A stretch of DNA of 64,000 nucleotides, taken from NCBI GenBank assembly GCA_038146985.1, contig JAYQSQ010000011.1, forward strand, positions 248,001 through 312,000. The letters are read 5' to 3'. Below, one piece after another: positions 55,606 to 64,000 of the stretch (positions within the stretch are counted from its first letter, which is position 1; every line of letters begins with the position of its first letter). The DNA comes from JADHLJ01 sp038146985 (GTDB taxonomy: Bacteria; Pseudomonadota; Alphaproteobacteria; Thalassobaculales; Thalassobaculaceae). The translations under genes were made by a program, and so were the position numbers. The notes under the pieces are model-generated. The model saw only the letters and a list, made by a program, of their open reading frames with translations. It had not been told where the DNA came from and made no database searches.

Positions 55606-55975
55606 GGTCGGGGGCCGCCGTCGGCATTTCGCGGCTCCGCTCACACAAGACCAGGGTTTCTATTGACTAGTATACGGCCTCAGTCGGTCTAAAATGCTCG
55701 GGCCGGGCAAGACCACACGGCGGCGGCCACCGAATCCGCGTAAGTACATGCCGTAATGGTTCAGGTCGAAATTATTTACTAAATTTGGCTGCAATGGTGT
55801 TTGGACTGGTGCGAGGAGTAGGTTCCACGCAAGTCTCTTAAATTGAACCTCGGCCCCCGCTTGTCATTTTTTGGGCCAGATCAAGGAAAGGTGCGTCGAT
55901 GGCCGCATGCGAGCCTGTCCAACGTCGAACGACCTTTGCCGGCGTTCCGTGAACTGACGCCCGAGCGATCGCACG
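55606..55975. other. 370-bp gap upstream of the histidine kinase gene
   Basis: No gene is supported. TTGACT occurs near 55662 but no well-placed second promoter box was seen (spacing about 21 to TAAAAT). The stretch from about 55740 to 55870 is AT-leaning. Nothing else was recognised. Confidence 0.4.
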
Positions 55976-57583
55976 ATGGCGAACACCTCTCCAATCATCA
56001 ACCAGATTTCCCGGACACTGGCGGGTCCCTTCCTGCTGCTGCTGGTGTTCAGCCTGACGGCGATGTCGGGGTTGATACTGTACGTCACGCAAATACAGAA
56101 CGAATCCGCGATCAACAAATCCATTCATCTCGCAACCGCCGTCATCGAACGGCAGAAGAAGTCCCTGGCCGCCATCGCCAAAGAATCCGCCTATTGGGAC
56201 CAGGCCGTCGAAAACCTCGTGACCAGTTTCGATCCGGCATGGGCCGACGGCAATGTCGGCGCCTATGTCCACGATTCCCTTGGCATCTCCTCAACCTATG
56301 TCCTCGGGCCGGGAAACCAGCTCATCTACAGTTCGATGTACGGAAGCCGTTCCAATGACGACCCGCTGGCGCGGTTCGACGGAGGACTGGAGCTGCTGAT
56401 CGCCCGCGCCCGGTCGGGCGAAGAAAACACGGAGCCCAAGGCAGCGGTGGGGCTCTTGCGTGACACCGGGGACGGTGCCGTCCATTTCGTGGCGGCGGTC
56501 GAGTTGACGACCTATTTCGAAAAGGACGGCGCCGAGGTGAACCGTGGAACCGACGCGATTCTCATCTTCACGATCAAGATCGACGATGCCTTCGCCCTCG
56601 ACATCGCGGCAAGCTATCTGCTGCGCGGTTTCCGTTACATAACCACCCCAAGTTCCCCCGACACCCCGTCGATCCCTCTCACCGGCCCGAACGGGGCCGG
56701 GATCGGCACCCTTGTCTGGGAGCCGGACCTGCCGGGCAACCAGGCTTTGCCCATTCTGCTGACCGCGGTCGTCGCGGTTTTCGTCCTTATGCTGGTCACG
56801 GCCTATGTCTTCATGCGGCGGGCCGCGACCGTCGCCAGGGAAAGCGAGGATCTTCTGCTCGCCAAGGAACTCGCCGACCAGTCAAGCGCCTTCAAGTCGA
56901 AATTCCTGGCATCGATGAGCCACGAGCTGCGCACGCTGCTCAACGCCATTCTGGGCTTCGGCCAATTGCTCAAGATGGGCATCGTGGACGAAACCCGGGA
57001 CGACGACCGGATCGCGCTCGAGCAGATCGAAATCAACGGCAAGCATCTGCTCGCCCTGGTCGATCAGATCCTCTCGCTGGCGAAGATCGAGCAAGGGCGT
57101 GTCGATGTCGACTTGCGCGCCGTGGACACGCACGTGGTGGTCCAGGAATGCATTGACATCACCAGCAACATGGCGACCGAGAAAGGCGTTTCCGTGATTT
57201 GGGACCGGGACCGGTCGGCGCTCCCGCGAATCGTAACCGACCGCATGAAGTTCAAGCAGATCCTGGTCAATTTTCTGACCAACGGGATCAAGTACAATGT
57301 CATGGGCGGGAAAGTCGATATCCGTGCGGAACTGGACGCGGACAAGGCGGTCACGATCTATGTCGACGATACCGGCCAGGGGATCGCCGACGACCAAAAG
57401 GCGCATGTTTTCCAACCCTTCGACCGGTTGGGCCGCGAGACGTCGAACATCGAGGGAACCGGGATCGGGCTGTCGCTCAGTCGGGAGCTCGCCCTGCGCA
57501 TCAACGCCGAGATCGGCTTTTCCTCGACCCTCGGCCAGGGCAGTTCGTTCTGGATCAGGCTCCCGCTCGACAAGCCTGCGTGA
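55976..57583 (+). CDS. Sensor histidine kinase with a CHASE4-type extracellular domain
   Basis: A 535-residue kinase. Membrane segments lie at about 17-40 and 260-282. Between them is a CHASE4-like sensor region (AKESAYWDQAVENLV near 68-82). The phosphoacceptor region FLASMSHELRTLLNAILGF has His at about residue 316; the usual Pro after HELRT is Leu here. The ATPase domain has the N box (NFLTNGIKYN), DDTGQGI, FDRLGRETSNIEGTGIGLSL and a final GQGSSFWIRLP. No response regulator gene is beside it, so its partner is unknown; the receiver protein at 44.8 kb is one candidate by guess only. Confidence 0.85.
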   Translation: MANTSPIINQISRTLAGPFLLLLVFSLTAMSGLILYVTQIQNESAINKSIHLATAVIERQKKSLAAIAKESAYWDQAVENLVTSFDPAWADGNVGAYVHDSLGISSTYVLGPGNQLIYSSMYGSRSNDDPLARFDGGLELLIARARSGEENTEPKAAVGLLRDTGDGAVHFVAAVELTTYFEKDGAEVNRGTDAILIFTIKIDDAFALDIAASYLLRGFRYITTPSSPDTPSIPLTGPNGAGIGTLVWEPDLPGNQALPILLTAVVAVFVLMLVTAYVFMRRAATVARESEDLLLAKELADQSSAFKSKFLASMSHELRTLLNAILGFGQLLKMGIVDETRDDDRIALEQIEINGKHLLALVDQILSLAKIEQGRVDVDLRAVDTHVVVQECIDITSNMATEKGVSVIWDRDRSALPRIVTDRMKFKQILVNFLTNGIKYNVMGGKVDIRAELDADKAVTIYVDDTGQGIADDQKAHVFQPFDRLGRETSNIEGTGIGLSLSRELALRINAEIGFSSTLGQGSSFWIRLPLDKPA

Positions 57584-57600
57584 CCGCGCCGGTAAAGCGA

Positions 57601-58572
57601 TCACACCGCCCGAAACACATAGGGTTTCTCCAGCCGGGCGATATCGGCGGCGGTTAGTTCCACGTCCACCGACGCGGCGGCATCGTCGATCTGGTCAAGT
57701 TTGGTGGTTCCGATGATCGGCGCCGCCATGACCGGCTTGGAGAGCATCCAGGCAAGCGCAACCTGAACCGGCTTCACGCCGAGGCGCCCGGCGATCGAGA
57801 CCAGCGCCCGGACCACCTTGCGGTCGCTGGGGCGGAACAGCGAGGCGTCGGCCCGCGCGTCCTTCTGTGCACGCTCGGTCTCGCCGCTGCCCGCCCCCTG
57901 GCGGTTTCCGGCGAGCACGCCCCGGGCAAGCGGGCTATAGGGGATCAGGCCGACTCCCGCTTCCAGGCAAAGGGGGATCATTTCCCACTCCTCCTCGCTC
58001 TGAATCAGATTGTACAGATTCTGCATGGCGATCGGTCGCGCATAGCCTTTGCACGCCGCAAGCGTGACCATCTGGGCGAATTTGTAGACCGGCATGGTCG
58101 AGCCGCCGATATAGCGTACCTTGCCGGCCTTCACGATCTCGGTCAGCGTGTCCAGCGTCTCTTCCAGCGGCGTCACACCGTCCAGGCGGTGGACCTGGTA
58201 GACATCGATATAGTCGGTCTTCAGGTGCCGCAGCTGCTGGTCGATGCTCTTCAGCAGGTGCTTGCGGCCAAGTCCGCCCTGGTTCGGTCCCTCGGCCATG
58301 GCGATGCCCACCTTGGTGGAGATCACCAGTTCGTCACGCGGCGCGTATCCCATCAGGGTCTCGCCCATGATCCGCTCGCTCTCGCCGCTGTTATAGGCGT
58401 CGGCGGTATCGAAGAAGTTGATGCCCTTGTCCAGCGCCCGGCGAAAGAACGGCGCGCTGTCGTCCTGGTCGAAGGGCGCCCAGGCCCGGCGGCCGCGCGC
58501 GCCCCAGGAGTTGCCGCCGATGCAGATCGCGCTGACATGAAGGCCGCTATCGCCGAGACGGACATATTTCAT
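57601..58572 (-). CDS. Aldo/keto reductase
   Basis: A 323-residue reductase. Catalytic residues are visible: FDTADAYNSGESE (Asp and Tyr), VISTKVGI (Lys) and YQVHRLDG (His). The C-terminal IIGTTKLDQIDD is the NADPH-site motif. It is not a close copy of the protein at 10822-11763. The gene converges on the histidine kinase gene. Substrate unknown. Confidence 0.87.
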   Translation of the reverse strand: MKYVRLGDSGLHVSAICIGGNSWGARGRRAWAPFDQDDSAPFFRRALDKGINFFDTADAYNSGESERIMGETLMGYAPRDELVISTKVGIAMAEGPNQGGLGRKHLLKSIDQQLRHLKTDYIDVYQVHRLDGVTPLEETLDTLTEIVKAGKVRYIGGSTMPVYKFAQMVTLAACKGYARPIAMQNLYNLIQSEEEWEMIPLCLEAGVGLIPYSPLARGVLAGNRQGAGSGETERAQKDARADASLFRPSDRKVVRALVSIAGRLGVKPVQVALAWMLSKPVMAAPIIGTTKLDQIDDAAASVDVELTAADIARLEKPYVFRAV

Positions 58573-58851
58573 CGCAAACTCTCCATGTCACGCTGTCCAG
58601 ATCGCCCGGGGCCGACCGGACGGTCCTCCTCGCTCGTGCCGCTGTTATCCCGCACCCGCCGCCCACGGAGCAAGGCCGCCCCGGCACACCCGCCGGGGAA
58701 GGGGTGCCGTCCGGCGCCATCCGCCACGATATCCGGGATCACGCCGATCATCTCCCCGGCAAGGGCGCGAAGAGGCTTGTCCGCCCGGCGGCTTGGCGAC
58801 AAAGTGCGGCGCGGCGCTTGAGCCGGGACAACGATGGAAAGGGAGACGGTC

Positions 58852-59718
58852 ATGGCCGAGACGGTGGGATGGATCGGGGTTGGCAGCATGGGAAGCCGGA
58901 TGGCGGCCAACCTGGCGAAAGGCGGTTATCACCTCGTGGTCGCCGACATGATGAGCACGGCGCATGCACCCGCCGGGTCGACCATCGCCGCCAGCAACAT
59001 CGAAGTCGCCCAGGCCGCCGAGACGATCATTCTCTCGGTGCCGGCGGGGCCCGATACCCTGGCGATCGCCGAAGAATTCATCGCGGCACCCAACGCCAAG
59101 GTCAAAACGGTCATCGACACCTCGACCATCGGCATTCCCCATGCCCGCGAGGCGGCGGCGAAGCTGGCCGAGCACGGGATCGAATATGTCGACGCACCGG
59201 TCTCGGGCGGCATCGCAGGGGCAGAGGCGGCGACGCTCGCGGTGATGATGGGCTGCGCGCCGGCCAGTTACGAGCGGCTGAAAGGCATGCTCGGCTGCAT
59301 CGGCAAGAACGTCTTCCATGTCGGCCCGGAAGCCGGCCAAGGCCAGACCGTTAAACTGCTGAACAATTTCCTCTCGGCCACCGCCATGGCGGCGACCAGC
59401 GAGGCCATGGCCTTCGGCACCGCCAATGGACTGGACATGAAGGCGATCCTCGATGTGGTGAACGTCTCCAGCGGGCGGAACACCGCGACCATGGACAAGT
59501 TTCCAAACCGGATCGTCAACGAAGCCTACGACGGCGGTTTCGCCACCAAGATGATGGCCAAGGATGTCCGGCTGTATTGCGAGAACGTCGCCACCGCCGG
59601 CACTACGAACCGCCTGGCCTCACTGGTCGCCGAGGGCTTCGCGCTGCTGGAGAAGGCCGAGCCCGGCTCCGACTTCACGCGGATTTATCCGTTCGTGCGC
59701 GGCGGCCTGAAAGGCTGA
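58852..59718 (+). CDS. 3-Hydroxyisobutyrate dehydrogenase family protein
   Basis: A 288-residue NAD(P) beta-hydroxyacid dehydrogenase. WIGVGSMGSRMAANLAKGG is the Rossmann motif, DAPVSGGIAGAEAATLAVMMG the substrate-binding motif and GQTVKLLNNFLSAT carries the catalytic Lys. The ATG at 58852 is preceded by GGGAGA; an earlier ATG at 58834 has weaker support. Typical substrates are 3-hydroxyisobutyrate, tartronate semialdehyde or related acids. Confidence 0.88.
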   Translation: MAETVGWIGVGSMGSRMAANLAKGGYHLVVADMMSTAHAPAGSTIAASNIEVAQAAETIILSVPAGPDTLAIAEEFIAAPNAKVKTVIDTSTIGIPHAREAAAKLAEHGIEYVDAPVSGGIAGAEAATLAVMMGCAPASYERLKGMLGCIGKNVFHVGPEAGQGQTVKLLNNFLSATAMAATSEAMAFGTANGLDMKAILDVVNVSSGRNTATMDKFPNRIVNEAYDGGFATKMMAKDVRLYCENVATAGTTNRLASLVAEGFALLEKAEPGSDFTRIYPFVRGGLKG

Positions 59719-59743
59719 GGCGGAATCGGGGACGGCGGCGCGT

Positions 59744-59935
59744 TCAATCCGGTTTCTGTTCGCCGTCCTTGACGCCGGCTTCCGGGAACAGCCACAGGGC
59801 GATCACCAGGAACACCACGAGACCGGCGATAACCTTGGCGACGAAAGGATCGGCATAGGTCATCTCAAGCCAGGCGCAAAAGGCGCCGATGGCGACGACC
59901 GCAAGGGTGAGCATCAGTTTGACCTTGGTGGGCAC
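59744..59935 (-). CDS. Small two-span membrane protein
   Basis: A 63-residue protein starting at a GTG after GGAGG. Two hydrophobic segments (LMLTLAVVAIGAFCAWLEM and VAKVIAGLVVFLVIALWLFPEAG) are followed by a charged C-terminus (VKDGEQKPD). No family is recognised. The good ribosome-binding site and membrane pattern make it likely real. It is convergent with the dehydrogenase gene. Confidence 0.6.
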   Translation of the reverse strand: MPTKVKLMLTLAVVAIGAFCAWLEMTYADPFVAKVIAGLVVFLVIALWLFPEAGVKDGEQKPD

Positions 59936-60069
59936 CGATCCGGCCTCCGGAAATCGACTCTTCTGGGTCCGAGTGTGCCATCACAGCGCGCGCCGGCCAA
60001 GTTGCCAATCGGCGCGCCGGTATCCAGGATGCGCCGGTACCTTGCAGAGTCTTCGAAAGGACATGGGCC

Positions 60070-60477
60070 ATGGATGCCAGCCAGGAACTGAACGACAGGA
60101 TGATGCCGTTTGCCCGTCTGCTGGGAGTGCGGGTGACCGCCGCGAGCCCGGACCTCCTCGAAGCCGAGCTCGTGATCCGCGAAGAGCTGCGCACCAGCGT
60201 CGACGTCGCCCATGGCGGCTGCCTGATGGCCTTCGCCGACACCATGGGCGCGATGGCGACGTTCCTGAACCTGCCGGATGGCGCGAGTACGACGACCTTG
60301 GAAAGCAAGACCAATTTCCTGGCCGCCGCGCCGGGAGGCAGCCGGATCACCGGGGAGACCACGCCGATCCACAAGGGCCGCACCACCATGGTCTGGCAGA
60401 CCCGAATTATCTCCGAGACCGGCCGGCTGGTCGCCCTGGTGACACAGACACAGATGGTGCTGCTGCCGCGTTCCTGA
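60070..60477 (+). CDS. PaaI-family hotdog thioesterase
   Basis: A 135-residue hotdog protein. The family motif VDVAHGGCLMAFADTMGAMAT begins near residue 43, with the His and Asp positions expected for PaaI-type thioesterases. It ends in QTRIISETGRLVALVTQTQMVLL. It hydrolyses an acyl-CoA, releasing CoA. It is alone, followed by a strong hairpin, and its substrate is unknown. Confidence 0.87.
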   Translation: MDASQELNDRMMPFARLLGVRVTAASPDLLEAELVIREELRTSVDVAHGGCLMAFADTMGAMATFLNLPDGASTTTLESKTNFLAAAPGGSRITGETTPIHKGRTTMVWQTRIISETGRLVALVTQTQMVLLPRS

Positions 60478-60489
60478 AGCTCGAATGGA

Positions 60490-60518
60490 AACGGCGGTCT
60501 CCGATGGAGACCGCCGTT
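60490..60518. terminator. Perfect 13-bp hairpin between convergent genes
   Basis: AACGGCGGTCTCC (60490-60502) and GGAGACCGCCGTT (60506-60518) are exact inverse complements around the loop GAT. It lies 12 bases after the thioesterase stop and faces the end of the TauD gene. No long T tract follows on either strand, so it is a terminator-like or RNA-end-protecting hairpin rather than a classic intrinsic terminator. Confidence 0.6.
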
Positions 60519-60664
60519 GGCGACGTCGGGCCGCCTTGGGTGGGGGAGGCGCCTGGCCGGCCCGGTGTCTTGGGGGCGAGACTACGGCCGAGATCTGAAC
60601 AAACCCTTAACCCGGCGATGCTTCTTTTAGTGAGCCACCGCGCCGGGTCCTCTGCCGCCAGAGA

Positions 60665-61561
60665 TCACGCGGCCTCGTCGGTGACCTGCGCGGCGGTGAC
60701 CCCTTCCCCGGCGACGGTGGTGCGGCGCATGTCGCGGACCGTGCCGGTGTCGCGGAACGGGCGGACCCGATGCAGGATCTGGCGATTGTCCCACATGACC
60801 AGATCGCCGAGCCGCCATTCATGGGCGTAGACGAACTGGCGCTGCACCGCGTGCTCGGTCAGTTCGCGGATGAAGTCCCGCGCCTCCGGCATCTCCCAGC
60901 CGACGATGGTGCCGATATGGGCCGAGAGATAAACGGCTTTGCGCTCGGTGACGTCATTCCGGCGCACCAGCGCGTGCCGGACCGGCGCGAAGGTTTTCTT
61001 CTCCTCGGCGCTGAATTCATCGAAGCCGAGCTTGGCCCGGGAGTAGATCAGCGAATGCTCGGTGATCAGGTCCTCGATCTGCTCCTTGATGTCCTCGTCC
61101 AGCGCATCATAGGCCGCCGGCATGAAGGCGAATTCGGTATCCCCGCCCTTCGGCGGATCCGAGCGGCAGGACAGCAGGGAGAATTTAGCCGGCACGGCTC
61201 GGAATGAGCTGTCGGAATGCCAGAGCCGGTTGCCAAGATTGAACATCCGGCGCCGGTCGTTCCGCTCCAGAATTTGACCGTTTTGATCAAGATTGCTGAC
61301 ATCGGCCATTTCCAGGCGCAAACGGCGCTGATCGTCCTTCAGGACGTTGGAGCCGACCGCGAGTTCGAGCTCGCCGAAATTGCGGCTGAAGACAACCTGT
61401 TCCTCGTCGCTGAGGTCCTGGCCAAGAAACACCAGGACGCCAAGGCGGTCCATCGCCTGGTGAAGCTCGCGTGCCTGATCCGGCGTCAGGGGCTTGCGCA
61501 GATCCAGACCGCTGACCTCGCCGACGAAATGTTCGTGCAGTTGCCGGATCGAGATGCCCAT
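60665..61561 (-). CDS. TauD/TfdA family Fe(II)/2-oxoglutarate dioxygenase
   Basis: A 298-residue dioxygenase. The metal triad pattern is visible: HSD in LWHSDSSF (first His and Asp, near residue 115) and the distal His in QILHRVRPF near 262, with the 2-oxoglutarate-binding Arg in MRRTTV. It starts MGISIRQLHEHFVGEVSGLDL. Family substrates include taurine, 2,4-D and alkylsulfonates. It lies next to an enolase-superfamily gene on the same strand. Substrate cannot be read. Confidence 0.88.
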   Translation of the reverse strand: MGISIRQLHEHFVGEVSGLDLRKPLTPDQARELHQAMDRLGVLVFLGQDLSDEEQVVFSRNFGELELAVGSNVLKDDQRRLRLEMADVSNLDQNGQILERNDRRRMFNLGNRLWHSDSSFRAVPAKFSLLSCRSDPPKGGDTEFAFMPAAYDALDEDIKEQIEDLITEHSLIYSRAKLGFDEFSAEEKKTFAPVRHALVRRNDVTERKAVYLSAHIGTIVGWEMPEARDFIRELTEHAVQRQFVYAHEWRLGDLVMWDNRQILHRVRPFRDTGTVRDMRRTTVAGEGVTAAQVTDEAA

Positions 61562-61631
61562 GGATTAGCCCCTCCCGCTGCGTTGACTTGTCTGAACCGA
61601 AACGCCGAAGCGTCAAAAAAGTGCTCAAGCG

Positions 61632-62834
61632 TTACACGGGACGCTGCCCCATGTCCAAATGAAGTTCGGTGCCGTCATAGGGGTGGCTTGCGGCGACCTC
61701 CTCGTCCAGCTCCACCCCGAGTCCCGGCGCGCTGGGCGGGAGGACATAGCCATCTTCCCAGGTGATGGGCGTCTTCAGGATTTCGGCGTGGAAGCCGTCC
61801 CAGCGCTGGATGCTCTCCAGGATCAGGAAGTTCGGGCTGCAGGCGGCGAGCTGGATATTGGCAGCGCCGACCGCCGGTCCGCAATAGAGATGCGGAGCAA
61901 TCTGTGCATGGTGCGCCTCGGCCATGCCGGCGATCTTCTTGGCTTCCAGAATGCCTCCGACGCGGCCGAGATTCATCTGCAGGATCGAGGCGGCGCCAAG
62001 CTTCAGGACACGCGCGAACTCGGCTTTGGTGGCCAGCCGTTCCCCGGTCGCAATGGGGATGCTGGTCTGCCGCGCCACCCGCGCCATCTCCTCGGGCATG
62101 TCCGGCGGGGTCGGTTCCTCGAACCAGAGCGGCTCATAGGGCTCCAGCCGCCGGGCAAGGCGGATCGCGCCCGAGGGGCTGAATTGGCCGTGGGTGCCGA
62201 ACAGCACGTCTGCTTTGCCGCCTACCGCCTCGCGGATGCGTTTGACGAACAGCTTGGACCGGTCCATCGCCTCCAGTTCAGGCTGGCGCGGGTCATAGAC
62301 CGTGTAGGGACCCGCCGGATCGAACTTCACCGCGGTAAAGCCCTGGGCGACACATTCGGCGCCCCGTTTGGCGGCGAGATCGGGGTCGCTATAGACCCGC
62401 GCCTCCTCGAAGGCGTTCTGCCCGTCGGCGGCGTCGGGATAGAGATAGGTATAGCTGCGCAGCCGGTCGTGCACCCGGCCCCCCAGCATCTCATGGACCG
62501 GCTTGTCCACCGCCTTGCCGGCAATGTCCCAGCAGGCCATCTCGATGCCGCTCAGCACTCCCATCATCGAGATGTCGGGGCGCTGGGTGAAGCCCGAGCC
62601 ATAGGCCCGGGGTCATAGATGCTCAATCTTGAACGGATCGTGCCCGACCACCAGCCGTTCGCACACATCCTCGATCATCCGCGCGTCGACGTGCGGGTTG
62701 AAGGGGACGCTATAGACCTCGCCGATGCCGGTGGTGCCGTCATCGGCGGTCAGCTTGACGAAGATGAAATACCTGCCACCGAAACTGGGCGGCGGGTTGC
62801 CAGCAACGAAGGTCTTGAAGCCGGTGATTTTCAC
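61632..62834 (-). pseudogene. Mandelate racemase/muconate lactonizing enzyme family gene with one in-frame TGA
   Basis: The first 73 residues (starting MKITGFKTFVAGNPPP, ending FKIEHL) run into a TGA at 62613-62615. The same frame then continues for over 300 residues (YGSGFTQRP, LSGIEMACWDIAGKAV, VKFDPAGP, WFEEPTPPD, ATGERLATKAEF, MNLGRVGGILEAKK, APHLYCGP). The TGA sits where family members have TGG or another codon, so it is a point change rather than a base loss. One ligand position reads GTHG instead of the usual Asp, apparently a feature of this subgroup. It is followed by the acyl-CoA synthetase on the same strand. Confidence 0.82.
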
Positions 62835-62843
62835 GAGAAACCC

Positions 62844-64000
62844 TCAACCCCGCCCATAGAGCGCGTCGAGCCGTTCCCAATAGGCCTCGCGGACCTTATG
62901 GCGGCGGATCTTCAGGGTCGGGGTCATCATCACATTGTCGGTGGTGAAGGCCTCGGTGGCGATGGCGATGCGGCGGACCTTCTCGATCTGCGAGAGCTTG
63001 GCGTTGATACGGTCCATTACCGGCCCCAATGCCTTGGCGAATTCCACATTGCCCGAGAGACTGGCGAGGTCGGGCTCGACGCCGTTGGCTTTCGCCCATT
63101 CGGCGATGAAGTCCTCCGACGGCACCACCACGGCCACGAGATTCGGGCGCTTGTCGCCATAGACCATGGCCTGGGCGATTTCCGGCTCCAAGGTGATCAC
63201 CCCCTCCACCCTTGCCGGCGCGATATTGTCGCCACCGGAATTCACGATGATGTCCTTTTTGCGGTCGGTGATCTTGAGGTACCCGTCATCCTCGATCACC
63301 CCGATATCGCCGGTATGCAGCCAGCCGTCGACGATGGTCGCCGCCGTGGTCTCGGGATCGTGCCAGTAGCCCTTCATCAGCAGCTCGCCGCGCACCAGGA
63401 TCTCGCCGTCATCGGCGATCTTGATCTCGACATCGGCCAGCGCCGGGCCGACGGTCTCGATCCGGGTCTTGGACGGCCGGTTGCAGCTGATCACCGGCGA
63501 CGCCTCGGTCTGGCCGTAGCCCTGCAGGATGCCCACGCCGAGGGCGAGGAAGAAGGTCCCGATATCCGGGTTGAGCGCCGCGCCACCCGACACGAAGGTC
63601 TTCAGCCGCCCGCCGAACCTGCCGGCCACTTTCTTGCGCACAAGAAGGTCGAGGACCCCATTGGTCAATCTCTCACCCAGCGAGAGGGTCTCGGGCGCCT
63701 CGTGCCGTTTCTGGCCCAGTTCCAGCGCCTTGTGGAACAGCTTGGCCTTGGTGCCCCCGGTCTGCTCGACCCCCCGGCGGATACGGTCATGCAGCACTTC
63801 GTAGAGCCGGGGCACCGCCGTCATGATGGTCGGCCGTGCCTCCTGGAGGTTCTGGGCGATCTTGTCCGGTCCCTCGGCATAATAAATCTGCGCGCCGATT
63901 GAGATCGGGAAGAACATCCCGCAGGTATGCTCGTAGGAGTGCGAGAGGGGCAACAGGGACAGGAACACATCGTCGCCGAGGCCCAGCTCGACCAGCAGAT
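62844..64000 (-). CDS. Long-chain acyl-CoA synthetase (AMP-forming), 5' end outside window
   Basis: The frame is open to the window edge, giving 385 residues including the C-terminus. It shows LLPLSHSYEHTCGMF, GYGQTEASPVISCNRP, the motif HTGDIGVIEDDGYLKITDRKKDII and SGGDNIAPARVE, all of the adenylate-forming FadD15/AMP-ligase family. It activates a fatty acid to its CoA ester using ATP. The gene lies just before an enolase-superfamily gene in transcription order. The substrate chain length is not known. Confidence 0.9.
   Translation of the reverse strand, partial: LLVELGLGDDVFLSLLPLSHSYEHTCGMFFPISIGAQIYYAEGPDKIAQNLQEARPTIMTAVPRLYEVLHDRIRRGVEQTGGTKAKLFHKALELGQKRHEAPETLSLGERLTNGVLDLLVRKKVAGRFGGRLKTFVSGGAALNPDIGTFFLALGVGILQGYGQTEASPVISCNRPSKTRIETVGPALADVEIKIADDGEILVRGELLMKGYWHDPETTAATIVDGWLHTGDIGVIEDDGYLKITDRKKDIIVNSGGDNIAPARVEGVITLEPEIAQAMVYGDKRPNLVAVVVPSEDFIAEWAKANGVEPDLASLSGNVEFAKALGPVMDRINAKLSQIEKVRRIAIATEAFTTDNVMMTPTLKIRRHKVREAYWERLDALYGRG

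Noticed and set aside
55662..55690. TTGACT as a promoter for the histidine kinase gene
   Set aside because: The best downstream box (TAAAAT) is about 21 bases away and nearly 300 bases before the gene, so the pair does not form a good promoter.
62613..62615. TGA as a selenocysteine codon
   Set aside because: No SECIS-like hairpin is evident directly after the codon, and the family does not use selenocysteine. It stays only as a check item.
62619..63902. 427-residue open frame on the plus strand
   Set aside because: It is antisense to the acyl-CoA synthetase gene and has no recognisable sequence.

Overview
The window is 64 kb of GC-rich chromosome from an alphaproteobacterium, most like a Rhodospirillales member. 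Supporting signs are a small SRP RNA directly ahead of dnaX-ybaB-recR, a tyrosine-pathway block next to DUF2125 and ChaC genes, uvrC-pgsA linked to molybdenum-cofactor genes, and many acyl-CoA and polyamine catabolic genes. No prophage, CRISPR array, tRNA or rRNA gene was recognised. Gene order is mostly intact and housekeeping-like, with one small decayed accessory patch at about 46.2-49.9 kb.

Layout. 0-5.2 kb: acyl-CoA metabolism (hotdog dehydratase, crotonase-fold protein, NUDT19-like Nudix hydrolase, two convergent acyl-CoA dehydrogenases). 5.3-10.8 kb: a probable polyamine (gamma-glutamyl-putrescine) utilisation cluster: a frameshifted class III aminotransferase, two divergent glutamine-synthetase-like ligases flanking a perfect palindrome, and a PuuB-like oxidase. 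10.8-14.0 kb: aldo/keto reductase, a MarR regulator with a likely leaderless transcript, an EmrA-like adaptor and a small cupin. 14.0-17.0 kb: ffs, dnaX, ybaB/ebfC, recR. 17-21.4 kb: a palindromic repeat element, GST, gloB, a frameshifted enolase-superfamily gene, a methyltransferase-like protein and a HigBA-like toxin-antitoxin pair. 21.6-26.2 kb: tyrosine biosynthesis (chorismate mutase with an unassigned C-terminal domain, HisC-like aminotransferase, TyrC), then DUF2125 and ChaC. 26.4-28.7 kb: Ca/Na antiporter, FolB and a FolM-like pteridine reductase. 28.7-29.2 kb: an AT-rich intergenic region with three DnaA-box-like 9-mers, an origin candidate. 29.2-36.3 kb: uvrC, pgsA, mobB, moeA, moaD, moaE, Nudix, fmt, def. 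36.6-38.0 kb: an RTX-type zinc protease. 38.7-43.9 kb: a catabolic run (SDR, Ldh-type dehydrogenase, MmgE/PrpD, MaoC, acyl-CoA dehydrogenase). 44.1-46.1 kb: MntR, a receiver-only response regulator and an SDR. 46.2-49.9 kb: a broken TPR gene, a degenerate IS3-family element and a PEP-mutase-family gene cut by it. 50.0-53.0 kb: LysR, a small membrane protein and fused DhaKL kinase. 53.1-55.6 kb: a second palindromic element and uvrB broken at five sites. 56-64 kb: CHASE4 histidine kinase, aldo/keto reductase, 3-hydroxyisobutyrate-dehydrogenase-like enzyme, thioesterase, TauD dioxygenase, an enolase-superfamily gene with an in-frame TGA, and an acyl-CoA synthetase running off the end.

Two cross-cutting observations matter. 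First, reading-frame breaks are concentrated in a few genes, and most of those that can be resolved look like the loss of a base from a G or C run. In uvrB, which is normally conserved, this suggests local consensus-sequence errors as much as true decay, so all pseudogene labels are provisional. Second, the intergenic gaps carry a family of palindromic repeats, with two nearly complete copies at 17.1 and 53.2 kb and a single unit at 1.0 kb.
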